A stretch of DNA of 64,000 nucleotides, from positions 1 through 64,000 of the forward strand of contig DATANV010000007.1 in NCBI GenBank assembly GCA_036266075.1, written 5' to 3'. The first letter of the stretch is position 1. The number at the start of each line of letters is the position of its first letter. The DNA is from VRUE01 sp036266075 (lineage in GTDB: Bacteria > Actinomycetota > Thermoleophilia > Solirubrobacterales > 70-9). The notes under the pieces were generated by a model. That model was not told where the DNA came from. It searched no databases and saw only the letters and a list, made by a program, of their open reading frames with translations. Below, piece by piece: positions 39,403-47,842 of this stretch. The position numbers and the translations under genes were made by a program.

Positions 39403-40851
39403 TTACGCGGCCCAGCCGCGCGAGCGTTCGACGGCGCGGTGCCAGTTGGCGAGCAGCGTCCGTCGCTCCTCTTCGCCCATGCGCGGCTCGTAGCGGGCCG
39501 CCTCGCGCCACATCGTCGCGACCTGGTCGCCGCTCCAGACGCCGGTGGCGATCCCCGCCAGGTAGGCGGCGCCAAGCGCCGTCGTCTCGGCGATCTCCGG
39601 CACGACCACCGGCGCCCCGAGCGCGTCGGCTTGGAACTGCATCAGCCAGCGGTTGGCGACGGCGGCGCCGTCGGCCTTCAGCTCGGACAGCCGCTCGCCC
39701 GCCGCTCGCTCCTCCGCCCGCACCGCGTCGACGGTCTGGTAGGCGATGGCCTCCAATGCCGCTCGCGCGAGGTGAGCGCGGCCGCTGCCGCGAGTCAGGC
39801 CGACGATCGCACCACGCGCGTAAGGATCCCAGTGGGGCGACCCGAGCCCGGTCAGCGCCGGCACGAAGTAAACGCCGTCGTTGCCCTCGAGAGAAGCGGC
39901 CAGCGCCTCGCTCTCCGCCGCCTCGCCGAGGATCCCGAGACCGTCGCGAAGCCACTGGACCGCGGCGCCGGTGACGAAGATCGACGCCTCCAGCGCGTAG
40001 GCGGCACCCTCGCCAGGGGCGCAGGCGACGGTGGTCAGCAGGCCCTCGGCCGGCTCAGGCGCCTCGGCGCCGACGTTGAGCAGCACGAAGCTGCCGGTCC
40101 CATAGGTGTTCTTCGCCGCGCCCGGCGTTAGGCATGCCTGGCCGAAGAGCGCCGCCTGTTGGTCGCCGGCGATGCCGGCCACCGGCACCTCGCCGCCGAA
40201 CTCCGACGTGGTGCCGTAGACGTGGGCCGAGGGCAGCGGCTCCGGGAGGCCTGAGAAGTCGATGCCGAGCAGATCGCAGAGCTCGTCGTCCCAGTCGAGC
40301 CTGTGGATGTCGAAGAGCATCGTCCGCGAGGCGTTGGTGTAGTCGGTCGCGTGGCGGCCGGTCAGCTTGAAGAGCAGCCAGGAATCGACCGTGCCGAAAA
40401 ACGCTCGGTCAACGCCGCGAACGTTTTGCGCCAACCACTCCAGCTTGGTGCCCGAAAAGTACGGATCCAGCACGAGCCCAGTGCGCTCGCGGACCAGGTC
40501 CTCGTACCCCTGCTCGCGCAATTCGTCGCAGCGTCCCGCCGTGCGCCGGTCCTGCCAGACGAGCGCCCGGTGGACAGGCTCCCCCGTCGCCGGGTCCCAG
40601 ACGACGACGGTCTCGCGCTGGTTGGCGATCCCGATACCGTCGAGCTCCGCTCCCTGAATGCCGGCGTCGGCTATCGCCTGGATCGCCACCCGCCGCGTCA
40701 CCTCCCAGATCTCGGCGGCGTCGTGCTCGACCCAGCCGGGTTGCGGGAAGTGCTGCTCGAACTCCGAGTAGGCCCGTCCGGCGATCCGGCCCTCGCCGTC
40801 GAAGACGATGCAGGTCGTTCCGGTGGTTCCCTGGTCGATCGCGAGGATCAA
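39403..40851 (-). CDS. glpK: Glycerol kinase
   Basis: 482 residues from TTG 40851. It phosphorylates glycerol to glycerol-3-phosphate. ILAIDQGTTGTTCIVFD, GIGIANQRETVVVWD, ALVWQDRRT, GTVDSWLLFKLTG, GIAGDQQAALFGQ and the C-terminal LGAAYLAGIATG are typical FGGY/GlpK sequence. The TTG overlaps the upstream glycosyltransferase stop as TTGA and follows a G-rich ribosome-binding stretch. The reading frame extends far upstream to 42333, but that is antisense to three real genes. Confidence 0.92.
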   Translation of the reverse strand: MILAIDQGTTGTTCIVFDGEGRIAGRAYSEFEQHFPQPGWVEHDAAEIWEVTRRVAIQAIADAGIQGAELDGIGIANQRETVVVWDPATGEPVHRALVWQDRRTAGRCDELREQGYEDLVRERTGLVLDPYFSGTKLEWLAQNVRGVDRAFFGTVDSWLLFKLTGRHATDYTNASRTMLFDIHRLDWDDELCDLLGIDFSGLPEPLPSAHVYGTTSEFGGEVPVAGIAGDQQAALFGQACLTPGAAKNTYGTGSFVLLNVGAEAPEPAEGLLTTVACAPGEGAAYALEASIFVTGAAVQWLRDGLGILGEAAESEALAASLEGNDGVYFVPALTGLGSPHWDPYARGAIVGLTRGSGRAHLARAALEAIAYQTVDAVRAEERAAGERLSELKADGAAVANRWLMQFQADALGAPVVVPEIAETTALGAAYLAGIATGVWSGDQVATMWREAARYEPRMGEEERRTLLANWHRAVERSRGWAA

Positions 40852-41546
40852 GAACCCCGCCCCCCCTCTTTTCGTCGAGAAAGATAGACACGGACGAAAT
40901 CGCCGAGCTGACTGGCGCGGTGAGCGAAGCCGGCGAGCGTGCGGCCGGTGGCCCGGTGAGCGAGATCGACCTCGTACTCGCCGACTCGCAGACCGGCGCG
41001 GACGGCGTCGATCGTCATCGCGACCTCCATGCCGTAGCCGTGGGCGAAGGGCAGGACTTCGCGGAGCGCCTCGACGCGCATCGCCCGCTGCCCCGAGATC
41101 GGTGCCAACGCCTCGAAGTCGCAGCGGCGACGGATCGCCCAGCGAGCGAAGCCGAGCGCCAGGCCGAAGCCGCCCCCCACCCGGCGGCTGAAGGCGGCGA
41201 CGGCGAGGTCGCACCCACCGGCTTCGACCGCCTCGACCAAGGGCGTCAATCGCGCCGCCGAGGCACCGAGGTCGCCGTCGCAGAGCAGCACCAGCCGCGG
41301 TTGCGTCTCGGCGCTCAGCGCTGCCTCGGCGGCGGCGGTCACGTTGGCGCCCTTGCCATGCGGCCGCCGGCGGCTGACCACCTGCGCCCCGGCAGCCATC
41401 GCGACCTCGGCGGTGCCGTCGGTCGAGGCGTCGTCCGCCACCCAGAGGACCGCAGCTGGAAACGCCGCTCGCAAGGCCGCCAGCGTGTCCCCTATACGGT
41501 CGGCCTCGTTGCGGGCGGCGACGATCGCCGCGAGTTGGTCGGGCAC
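40848..41546 (-). CDS. Family 2 glycosyltransferase
   Basis: 232 residues from GTG 41546. The GT-A fold is visible in LAAIVAARNEADRIGDTLAA, VADDASTDGTAEVA, the DxD-type LLCDGDLGA and GYGMEVAMTIDAVRAG. It resembles glucosyl-3-phosphoglycerate or polyprenyl-phosphate sugar transferases. The donor and acceptor are unknown. It starts only 20 bases from the divergent biotin carrier gene, so promoters overlap coding DNA. It is translationally coupled to glpK. Confidence 0.85.
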   Translation of the reverse strand: MPDQLAAIVAARNEADRIGDTLAALRAAFPAAVLWVADDASTDGTAEVAMAAGAQVVSRRRPHGKGANVTAAAEAALSAETQPRLVLLCDGDLGASAARLTPLVEAVEAGGCDLAVAAFSRRVGGGFGLALGFARWAIRRRCDFEALAPISGQRAMRVEALREVLPFAHGYGMEVAMTIDAVRAGLRVGEYEVDLAHRATGRTLAGFAHRASQLGDFVRVYLSRRKEGGRGS

Positions 41547-41566
41547 GGCGGATATTGTCCCCGCCA

Positions 41567-41779
41567 ATGGCGGACATCGAGGCGCACATCACCGGCAACG
41601 TCTGGAAAATCGAGGTCGCGGTCGGTGACGAGGTCGAGGACGGCGACACGGTCGTGATCCTTGAGTCGATGAAGATGGAGATCCCGGTCGAGTCCGAGGA
41701 CGACGGCACGGTGAAGGAGATCCGCTGCGAGGAGGGCCAGTCGGTCAGCGAAGGCGACATCCTCGTAGTGCTGGAGTGA
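41567..41779 (+). CDS. Biotin/lipoyl attachment protein (small biotin carboxyl carrier)
   Basis: 70 residues. The domain has the biotinylated Lys in ILESMKMEIPVESED and the mirror-image hairpin around VSEGDILVVLE. Free ~70-residue BCCP proteins serve acyl-CoA carboxylases in actinobacteria; the orphan carboxyltransferase at 14066-15679 is a possible partner. It is the first gene of a run that ends with bioB-bioF-bioD. The stop overlaps the next start as GTGA. Confidence 0.9.
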   Translation: MADIEAHITGNVWKIEVAVGDEVEDGDTVVILESMKMEIPVESEDDGTVKEIRCEEGQSVSEGDILVVLE

Positions 41780-42582
41780 CCGAGCGGCTCGCCGGCGGCA
41801 AGCTCCTCCTCGACTCGCCGGCCGAGGCGGTCGTCCGTATCGTCATCTCCAACCCCGAGCGGCGCAACGCGCTGGATCACGAGATCCTCGACGCGCTGGC
41901 CGAGACGATGCCGCGACTCAACTGCGAGATCGAGACCCGCTGCGTGCTGATCACAGGGGCCCCGCCGGTCTTCTCGGCCGGCTACGACATCTCCTCGATC
42001 CCCGGCGAGACCTTCGAGCGCGACGCCGAGGCGCTCGTCGCCCATCCCTTCCACGCGGCGATGGACGCGATCGCCAGGCACCCGTGGCCGACCGTCGCCG
42101 CGATCAACGGCCACTGCCTGGGCGGCGGGCTTGAGCTGGCGATCACCTGCGATCTGCGGATCTGCGTAGAGGGCGCCAAGCTCGGCATGCCGCCGGCCAA
42201 GCTGGGCCTGGTCTACGGCCACACCGGACTGCGCAACTTCCTCGACACGGTCGGCCTCGCGCGGACCAAGGAGTTGTTCCTGACCGGCCGCAACTACGAG
42301 GCGCGGCGGGCCGAGCAGATCGGCCTGGTGCACGAAGTGGTCGATGCGGCCAGCTTCGAGGAAGCGGCGGTGACGTTGGCGGCGGAGATCGCGGCCAACG
42401 CGCCGATCTCAATGCGCGGCAACAAGCGGGCGATCGAGGTGTTGAACCAGAACCCCGTTCTCAGCGAACAGCAGGAGGCAGGCCTGATCGCCCTGCGCGA
42501 ATCCTGCTTTGCCTCCGAGGATTTCCGCGAGGGGATCGCGGCCTTCGCCGAGAAGCGCAAGCCGCACTGGCGGGGTCGGTGA
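41776..42582 (+). CDS. Enoyl-CoA hydratase/isomerase family protein
   Basis: 268 residues, GTG start in a GTGA overlap. IVISNPERRNALDHEI, FSAGYDISSIPG and INGHCLGGGLELAITCDL are crotonase signatures, with PPAKLGLVYGHTGL at the second catalytic region. The C terminus FAEKRKPHWRGR is typical. Exact reaction unknown. It is coupled to both neighbours by 4-bp overlaps. Confidence 0.87.
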   Translation: MTERLAGGKLLLDSPAEAVVRIVISNPERRNALDHEILDALAETMPRLNCEIETRCVLITGAPPVFSAGYDISSIPGETFERDAEALVAHPFHAAMDAIARHPWPTVAAINGHCLGGGLELAITCDLRICVEGAKLGMPPAKLGLVYGHTGLRNFLDTVGLARTKELFLTGRNYEARRAEQIGLVHEVVDAASFEEAAVTLAAEIAANAPISMRGNKRAIEVLNQNPVLSEQQEAGLIALRESCFASEDFREGIAAFAEKRKPHWRGR

Positions 42583-43214
42583 GCGCCTCGGCGCGCGCCG
42601 CCCTGGCGGCGGCCGACCCGACGATGGCGGCGCTGATCGACCGGATCGGTGAGATCGACATCGCCACGCGGCTGCGGCGGCGCAGCGAGGAGCGCCCGGC
42701 CGACGCTTACGGCGCGCTGCTGCGGGCGATCGTCGGCCAGCAGCTCTCCACCAAAGCCGCCCGCACGATCTATCGGCGAGTTTGCGAGATCTTCGGCGGC
42801 TCGACGCCCTCGCCGGAGCAGCTGCTTGAGGCGCGCGAGGAGGATCTGCGCGGCGCCGGTCTGTCCGGCCGCAAGGTCGAATACGTCCGCGACCTCGCCG
42901 CACACGTGCTCGACGGCGAGCTGGAGCTGGACCGGCTCGGGGACCTCGCCGACGAGGAGGTCATCGCCGAGATCGTCGCCGTGCGCGGGCTCGGCCAGTG
43001 GACCGCAGAGATGTTCCTGCTGTTCCATCTCGAACGCCCCGACGTCCTCTCCGGCGGCGACCTCGGCATCCGCAAGGCGGTGCAGACCGAGTACGGCCTG
43101 GCGGAGATGCCGCCGCCAACCAGGGTGCTGGAGATCGGCGAGACCTGGCGGCCCCACCGTAGCCTCGCCTCGCTCTATCTCTGGGAGTCTTTGGCGGCAG
43201 CGCCCGACGCCTAG
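42579..43214 (+). CDS. alkA: DNA-3-methyladenine glycosylase II (AlkA/HhH-GPD)
   Basis: 211 residues, GTG start in a GTGA overlap. It removes alkylated bases from DNA. The helix-hairpin-helix VAVRGLGQWTAEMFLLFHL is followed by the catalytic Asp in LSGGDLGIRKAV; LLRAIVGQQLSTKAA is the usual upstream helix. The N-terminal domain of E. coli AlkA is missing, as in many short family members. Confidence 0.9.
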   Translation: MSASARAALAAADPTMAALIDRIGEIDIATRLRRRSEERPADAYGALLRAIVGQQLSTKAARTIYRRVCEIFGGSTPSPEQLLEAREEDLRGAGLSGRKVEYVRDLAAHVLDGELELDRLGDLADEEVIAEIVAVRGLGQWTAEMFLLFHLERPDVLSGGDLGIRKAVQTEYGLAEMPPPTRVLEIGETWRPHRSLASLYLWESLAAAPDA

Positions 43215-43258
43215 CGCCCGGCACTCGCAGCGCCCGACGGGGAGGCGACAATAAGCGC

Positions 43259-44752
43259 ATGCGGCTCCGTTTCCTCCTCGGATACGCGGTGGTGGCGGCG
43301 ATCGCGACCGGCTCATTGGCCACGGCGCTGGTCGTCCACGATCGGGAAACCAAGAGCTTCGAACGGACCCAGCGCGGCGAGGCTGCCCGCTCCGCCCGCC
43401 AGGCCGAAGCCCTGGCCCGCCTCTCGGTCGGCCAGCTCTCCAGCGCCGCCGCCTTCTACCGGGTCGAGGGCACCTTCAGCCGCCACGAGTTCGACGCCGT
43501 GGCGCGCTCGCTCCTGCGCAACGGAGCGCTCTCGGCGACCGCCTTCCTGCAAGCTGTGAGGGACGAGGACCGCACCCGCTTCGAGCGCAACCACGGCTAC
43601 CCGATCGCCCGCCGCGGCCCACTCGGGGACCTGCACCGGGAGGGTGACCGTGAGTCGTACTTCCCGCTGGTCTTCGCCGACACACGGGCGCCGCTCAACG
43701 TACAGGTCCCGGTCGGCTACGACGTCGGCTCCGATCCGCTGCGCACAGCGGATCTGCTGCGAGCGCGCGATACCGGCAGGCCGGCGGCGACCCGCGTCAT
43801 CAGGCTGTCGGTCGGCGGCACCGGGATAAACGTCTTCGGGCCGGTCTACCGCGACGGCGCGCCGACGGCGACGGTCGCCCAGCGCCGGGCGGCCCTGGCC
43901 GGCTTCGCGACGGGCGCCTTCCAGGTCGCCGACCTGACCGAAGCGGCGACCACGGCCCTGCCCGACGAGGTCGAGGTGCAGCTGCTCGACCGTGGCCGCA
44001 CCGTGCTCGGGCCGCAGCTGGACCGCGAGGAGGCCGCGGCCGCTCCCTTTCGCATCGCCGATCGCACCTGGCTGCTCGTCGTCCGCGATCCGAACCGGCC
44101 CGGCGTCAGCCTGCCGGCATTGATCGCTGTGGTTGGCCTCGCCCTGGCGGCGCTGTTGGCGGCGCTGGTGCTGATCTGGAGCCGCAACGAAAGGATGCAG
44201 GAACTGACCCTGCAAGCCAGCCACGACCCCCTCACCGGCCTGCGGAACCGCCGCCGCTTCGGCGAAGACCTGCGCACCGAGCTGGCCCGCAGCCGCCGCG
44301 AGAAGACGGGCGGCGCGGTGCTGATGCTCGACCTCGACAACTTCAAGCAGGTCAACGACACGCTCGGGCATCCCGCCGGCGACCGGGTAATCGCCGACAT
44401 CGCCGCGGTACTCGAGGAACGGATGCGCGCGACCGACGTCGTCGCCCGGCTGGGTGGCGACGAGTTCGCGATCGTCCTGCCGCGTTGCGAGCTGGACGAA
44501 GCCGAGGAGGTCGCCGAGGCGATCGCTAAGGCGATCCGCCTGCATCCGCCGCCGAGCGAGGCGATGCCACCGGTCACCGCCAGCATCGGAATCGCGACCT
44601 TCGGTCCTGAGACGGGCGCCTGGGAAGACGTGCTCACGGCGGCCGACCATGCCCTTTACCGGGCGAAGCGGGCCGGGCGCGACAGCGTGCGCGTCGCAGC
44701 CGGGCCGGCGGCCCCAGACCGACCGTCGTCAGCCGTCCGCGCCGAGTCCTAG
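43259..44752 (+). CDS. Membrane CHASE-GGDEF diguanylate cyclase
   Basis: 497 residues. Two membrane segments (near residues 5-25, YAVVAAIATGSLATALVV; and ~282-305, LIAVVGLALAALLAALVLIW) flank an extracellular CHASE-type sensor (~60-250). The GGDEF domain (~320-480) has HDPLTGLRNRRRF, MLDLDNFKQVND and an intact GGDEF in RLGGDEFAIVLP, so it should make c-di-GMP. No RxxD inhibitory site is evident just before it. It sits between alkA and bioB, 12 bases before bioB. Confidence 0.9.
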   Translation: MRLRFLLGYAVVAAIATGSLATALVVHDRETKSFERTQRGEAARSARQAEALARLSVGQLSSAAAFYRVEGTFSRHEFDAVARSLLRNGALSATAFLQAVRDEDRTRFERNHGYPIARRGPLGDLHREGDRESYFPLVFADTRAPLNVQVPVGYDVGSDPLRTADLLRARDTGRPAATRVIRLSVGGTGINVFGPVYRDGAPTATVAQRRAALAGFATGAFQVADLTEAATTALPDEVEVQLLDRGRTVLGPQLDREEAAAAPFRIADRTWLLVVRDPNRPGVSLPALIAVVGLALAALLAALVLIWSRNERMQELTLQASHDPLTGLRNRRRFGEDLRTELARSRREKTGGAVLMLDLDNFKQVNDTLGHPAGDRVIADIAAVLEERMRATDVVARLGGDEFAIVLPRCELDEAEEVAEAIAKAIRLHPPPSEAMPPVTASIGIATFGPETGAWEDVLTAADHALYRAKRAGRDSVRVAAGPAAPDRPSSAVRAES

Positions 44753-44764
44753 CCTTGCGGCCGA

Positions 44765-45889
44765 ATGGAACCCCTCGTCAGCTTCGATGAGGCGCTGGCT
44801 CTCGGCGAGCTGAGCGACCGCCAGGAGATCGGCAACCTCGTCGAGCGCGCCTGGGCGGTGCGCCGCGAGAACTTCGGCGACTCGACTGACATGTGCTCGC
44901 TGGTCAACGCCAAGTCCGGCGGCTGCGCCGAGGACTGCGGCTTCTGCGCGCAATCGCGCTATGCCGAGGCGGACACGCCGATGCACGCGATGATGGAGCC
45001 CGAGCAGATCCTCGAGCATGCCAGGGCGGCCGAGGCGGCCGGCGCCCACCGCTTCTGCATGGTCACCCAGGGCCAGGGACTCTCGAAACGCGACTTTGAG
45101 AGGATCGTCGAGGGCGCCGAACTCGTCGCCGAGCACACGAACCTGAAGCGCTGCGCATCGATTGGCCACATGTCGGCCGAGCGCGCCAAGCGCCTGCGCG
45201 AGGCCGGCATCCAGCGCGTCCACCACAACGTCGAGTCGTCCCGCTCCTACTACCCGGAGGTCTCGACCACGGTCCGCTACGAGGGCCGGCTGCGGACGAT
45301 CGATGCGGTCAAGGAGGCGGGCCTCGAGACCTGCGTCGGCGGCATTCTCAACCTCGGCGAGTCGCCCCGGCAGCGGGTCGAAATGGCCTTCGAGCTGTCG
45401 GCGTTGAACCCGACCTCGGTGCCGATAAACCTGCTCAACCCGCGCACCGGCACCAAGTTCGGCGACCGGCCGCTGATGGACCCCTGGGAGGTCGTCAAGT
45501 GGGTGGCGATCTTCCGGCTGATCATCCCGGGAGCCCTCTTCCGGCTCTGCGGCGGCCGCGTCGAGAACCTCGGCGAGCTGCAGCCGCTGGCGGTCAAGGC
45601 CGGCCTCAACGGGGTGATGATGGGGAACTTCCTGACCACGCTCGGGGCCGAGCCCGAGGAGGACCGGGCGATGTTCGAGGAGCTCGGCCTGAACGTCGCC
45701 CGCCAGCCGGACAACGGCGCCAACCCACGGCCCGACAACCGCTCGGGTTGGCTCGACGGCGAGGCGCCGGCGACGCCGATCGACGAGCTGATCGACCGCC
45801 AGGACGAGGCCAACTTCTGGGATCCATCGACGCAACTGCGGGTCGTCAAGAAGGCGAAGAAACCTCCCCCCTATCCGCAGGCCGCATGA
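44765..45889 (+). CDS. bioB: Biotin synthase
   Basis: 374 residues, ATG start. This radical-SAM enzyme inserts sulfur into dethiobiotin. The [4Fe-4S]/SAM motif CxxxCxxC is in KSGGCAEDCGFCAQS; NVESSRSYYPEVSTT, GGILNLGESPRQRVEMAF, PINLLNPRTGT and the late FRLCGGRVE contain the residues for the second cluster and substrate. The ~50-residue C-terminal extension is longer than in E. coli BioB. Followed by bioF in an ATGA overlap. Confidence 0.95.
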   Translation: MEPLVSFDEALALGELSDRQEIGNLVERAWAVRRENFGDSTDMCSLVNAKSGGCAEDCGFCAQSRYAEADTPMHAMMEPEQILEHARAAEAAGAHRFCMVTQGQGLSKRDFERIVEGAELVAEHTNLKRCASIGHMSAERAKRLREAGIQRVHHNVESSRSYYPEVSTTVRYEGRLRTIDAVKEAGLETCVGGILNLGESPRQRVEMAFELSALNPTSVPINLLNPRTGTKFGDRPLMDPWEVVKWVAIFRLIIPGALFRLCGGRVENLGELQPLAVKAGLNGVMMGNFLTTLGAEPEEDRAMFEELGLNVARQPDNGANPRPDNRSGWLDGEAPATPIDELIDRQDEANFWDPSTQLRVVKKAKKPPPYPQAA

Positions 45890-47091
45890 CCGACGTCGCG
45901 GAGCGGCTGGAGGAGCTTCGCGACAGGGGGCTCCACCGGAGGCTGCGCTTGGTCGGCGGGCCGCAGGGCCCGCGAGTCACGCTCGACGGCAGGCCTGTGT
46001 TGCTTCTCTGCTCCAACGACTACCTCGGCCTCGCCGGGCATCCGCAGGTGCGCCACGCCGCGGCCGAGGCGGCGATGCATTGGGGCGCCGGCGCCGGCGC
46101 CTCACGCCTGATCTCGGGCAACATGGAGCCGCACCTCGATCTCGAGCAGCGGCTGGCGGCGTTCAAGGGCTATCGGTCGGCGCTGCTCTTCGGCTCCGGC
46201 TACCTCGCCAACACCGGCGCGATCGCGGCACTGGCCGGGCGCGGCGAGGTCGTCTTCTCCGACGAGCTGAACCATGCCAGCATCGTCGACGGCTGCCGCC
46301 TCTCGCGCGCCGAGACCTTCGTCTACCGCCACGGCGACGTCGACCACCTTGCCTGGGGGCTCGAGCGGGCCAGCGCCAAGCCGGCGCTGATCGTCACCGA
46401 CGGCCTCTTCTCGATGGACGGCGACGTCGCCCCGCTGGAGGCGCTGGTCGAGCTGGCCCGCCGCCACGGCTGCCGGCTGATGGTCGATGAGGCGCACGCG
46501 ACCGGTGCGCTCGGGCCGGGCGGCCGGGGCAGCATCGCGGCGGCCGGTCTCTCCGGAGAGGTCGACCTGGTCGTCGGCACGCTCGGCAAGGCCCTCGGCT
46601 CCTACGGCGCCTACGTCTGCGCCGGCCGCGAGCTGACCGAATACCTGCTCAATGCCGCGCGGCCCTTCGTCTTCTCGACTGCGCCGCCGCCACCCGTCGC
46701 CGCAGCAGCGCTGGCGGCGCTCGAACTGCTCGAGTCGGCGCCTGAGCGGGTCGAGCAGCTGCACGCCAATGCGACGACCCTGCGCCGAGCGCTGGCTGCC
46801 GAAGGCCTCGCCACCGGCGATGGCGAGAGCCAGATCGTGCCGGTCGAGGTCGGCGACCCTCGCCGCACGATGGAACTCAGCGAGCGGCTGCTCGAGGAAG
46901 GCGTCTTCGCCCAGGGGATTCGTCCGCCGACCGTCCCCGAGGGCTCGTCGCGGCTGCGTTTCACCGTGATGTCGACACACCGGACCGAGGAGCTGAAGGA
47001 TGCCGCACGCCTGGCCGGCGCCGCTGCCCGGAAACTGGGGATCGTGGCCGAACCGCCGGCACGGCCGGCTCCATCCGCCATCGCCGCCTGA
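45886..47091 (+). CDS. bioF: 8-amino-7-oxononanoate synthase
   Basis: 401 residues from ATG 45886. This PLP enzyme joins pimeloyl thioester and alanine. LCSNDYLGLAGHPQV, GAGASRLISGN, DELNHASIVDGCRLS, VDEAHATGALGPGGRG and the PLP-Lys in VGTLGKALGSYGAY are all present. Translationally coupled to bioB, seven bases from bioD. Confidence 0.94.
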   Translation: MTDVAERLEELRDRGLHRRLRLVGGPQGPRVTLDGRPVLLLCSNDYLGLAGHPQVRHAAAEAAMHWGAGAGASRLISGNMEPHLDLEQRLAAFKGYRSALLFGSGYLANTGAIAALAGRGEVVFSDELNHASIVDGCRLSRAETFVYRHGDVDHLAWGLERASAKPALIVTDGLFSMDGDVAPLEALVELARRHGCRLMVDEAHATGALGPGGRGSIAAAGLSGEVDLVVGTLGKALGSYGAYVCAGRELTEYLLNAARPFVFSTAPPPPVAAAALAALELLESAPERVEQLHANATTLRRALAAEGLATGDGESQIVPVEVGDPRRTMELSERLLEEGVFAQGIRPPTVPEGSSRLRFTVMSTHRTEELKDAARLAGAAARKLGIVAEPPARPAPSAIAA

Positions 47092-47098
47092 CCACCCG

Positions 47099-47821
47099 AT
47101 GCGCGGCGTCTTCGTCACCGGCACCGGCACGGAGGTCGGCAAGACGGTGGTCGCCGCGGCGACTGCCCGGACGCTGGCGGCAGCGGGGTTGCGAGTCGCC
47201 GTCTTCAAGCCGGCCGTAACGGGGCTGGCCGAACTCCCCGCCGATCGGCCAAAAGGCAGCACGCCAGGTGTCCCTTCGACCCATCGGCGAAGAAATGAGG
47301 CGGATCATGAAATGCTTCGCCGGGCGGCAGGGTCGAGCCAGAGCGACGAGGAGGTTGCCCCCTACAGGTTTGGCCCGCCGATGTCGCCGCATCTGGCGGC
47401 TCACCAAGCAGGTGAAGAGATAGAGCCCGAGCGGTTGCGAGCGACCGCAAGCGCCGCCGCCGAATCGGCTGACGTGCTTGTCTGCGAGGGCGTCGGTGGC
47501 CTGCTCGTGCCGCTGGCGCTCGAGTACTCGGTGCGCGACCTTGCAGTCGACCTCGGCCTGCCGCTCGTCGTCGCCGCCGCACCTGGCCTGGGCACGATCA
47601 ACCACACGCTTCTGACCCTCGAGGCAGCCCGCGCGGTCGGCCTCGAAATCGCGGCGGTCGTCCTCACCCCCTGGCCCGAGGCTCCAGGGGTGATCGAGCG
47701 CTCCAATCGCGAGACGATCGTCGCGCTCGGCGATGTCCCGGTCGAGCTGCTGCCGGAAATCGACCTGGACGAGCCCGAGGCCTGGCCAAAGCTCGACCCC
47801 TGTCGACTTATCGCTGCATAG
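47099..47821 (+). CDS. bioD: Dethiobiotin synthase
   Basis: 240 residues from ATG 47099. It closes the ureido ring with ATP and CO2. The P-loop GTGTEVGKTVVAAATA, FKPAVTG, PYRFGPPMSPHLAA and CEGVGGLLVPL are standard. Between KPAVTG and the DHE motif there is an extra segment of about 20 residues (ADRPKGSTPGVPSTHRRRNE) not expected in BioD, encoded by 47243-47305 and bordered by a 7-bp inverted repeat. It looks like an in-frame insertion that leaves the active site intact. Confidence 0.9.
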   Translation: MRGVFVTGTGTEVGKTVVAAATARTLAAAGLRVAVFKPAVTGLAELPADRPKGSTPGVPSTHRRRNEADHEMLRRAAGSSQSDEEVAPYRFGPPMSPHLAAHQAGEEIEPERLRATASAAAESADVLVCEGVGGLLVPLALEYSVRDLAVDLGLPLVVAAAPGLGTINHTLLTLEAARAVGLEIAAVVLTPWPEAPGVIERSNRETIVALGDVPVELLPEIDLDEPEAWPKLDPCRLIAA

Positions 47822-47838
47822 CGGCGGTAAGTCGACAG
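47800..47838. terminator. Bidirectional terminator hairpin, bioD / MFS
   Basis: CTGTCGACTTA (47800-47810) and TAAGTCGACAG (47828-47838) are exact complements; the hairpin covers the bioD stop and the 21-bp gap to the convergent MFS stop. No T-run. Confidence 0.7.
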
Positions 47839-47842
47839 ACGA

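Noticed and set aside
39403..42333. A 976-residue minus-strand open frame
   Set aside because: Only the part from 40851 downward is glycerol kinase. The upstream part is antisense to, or out of frame with, the glycosyltransferase, biotin carrier and crotonase genes, which have clear motifs.
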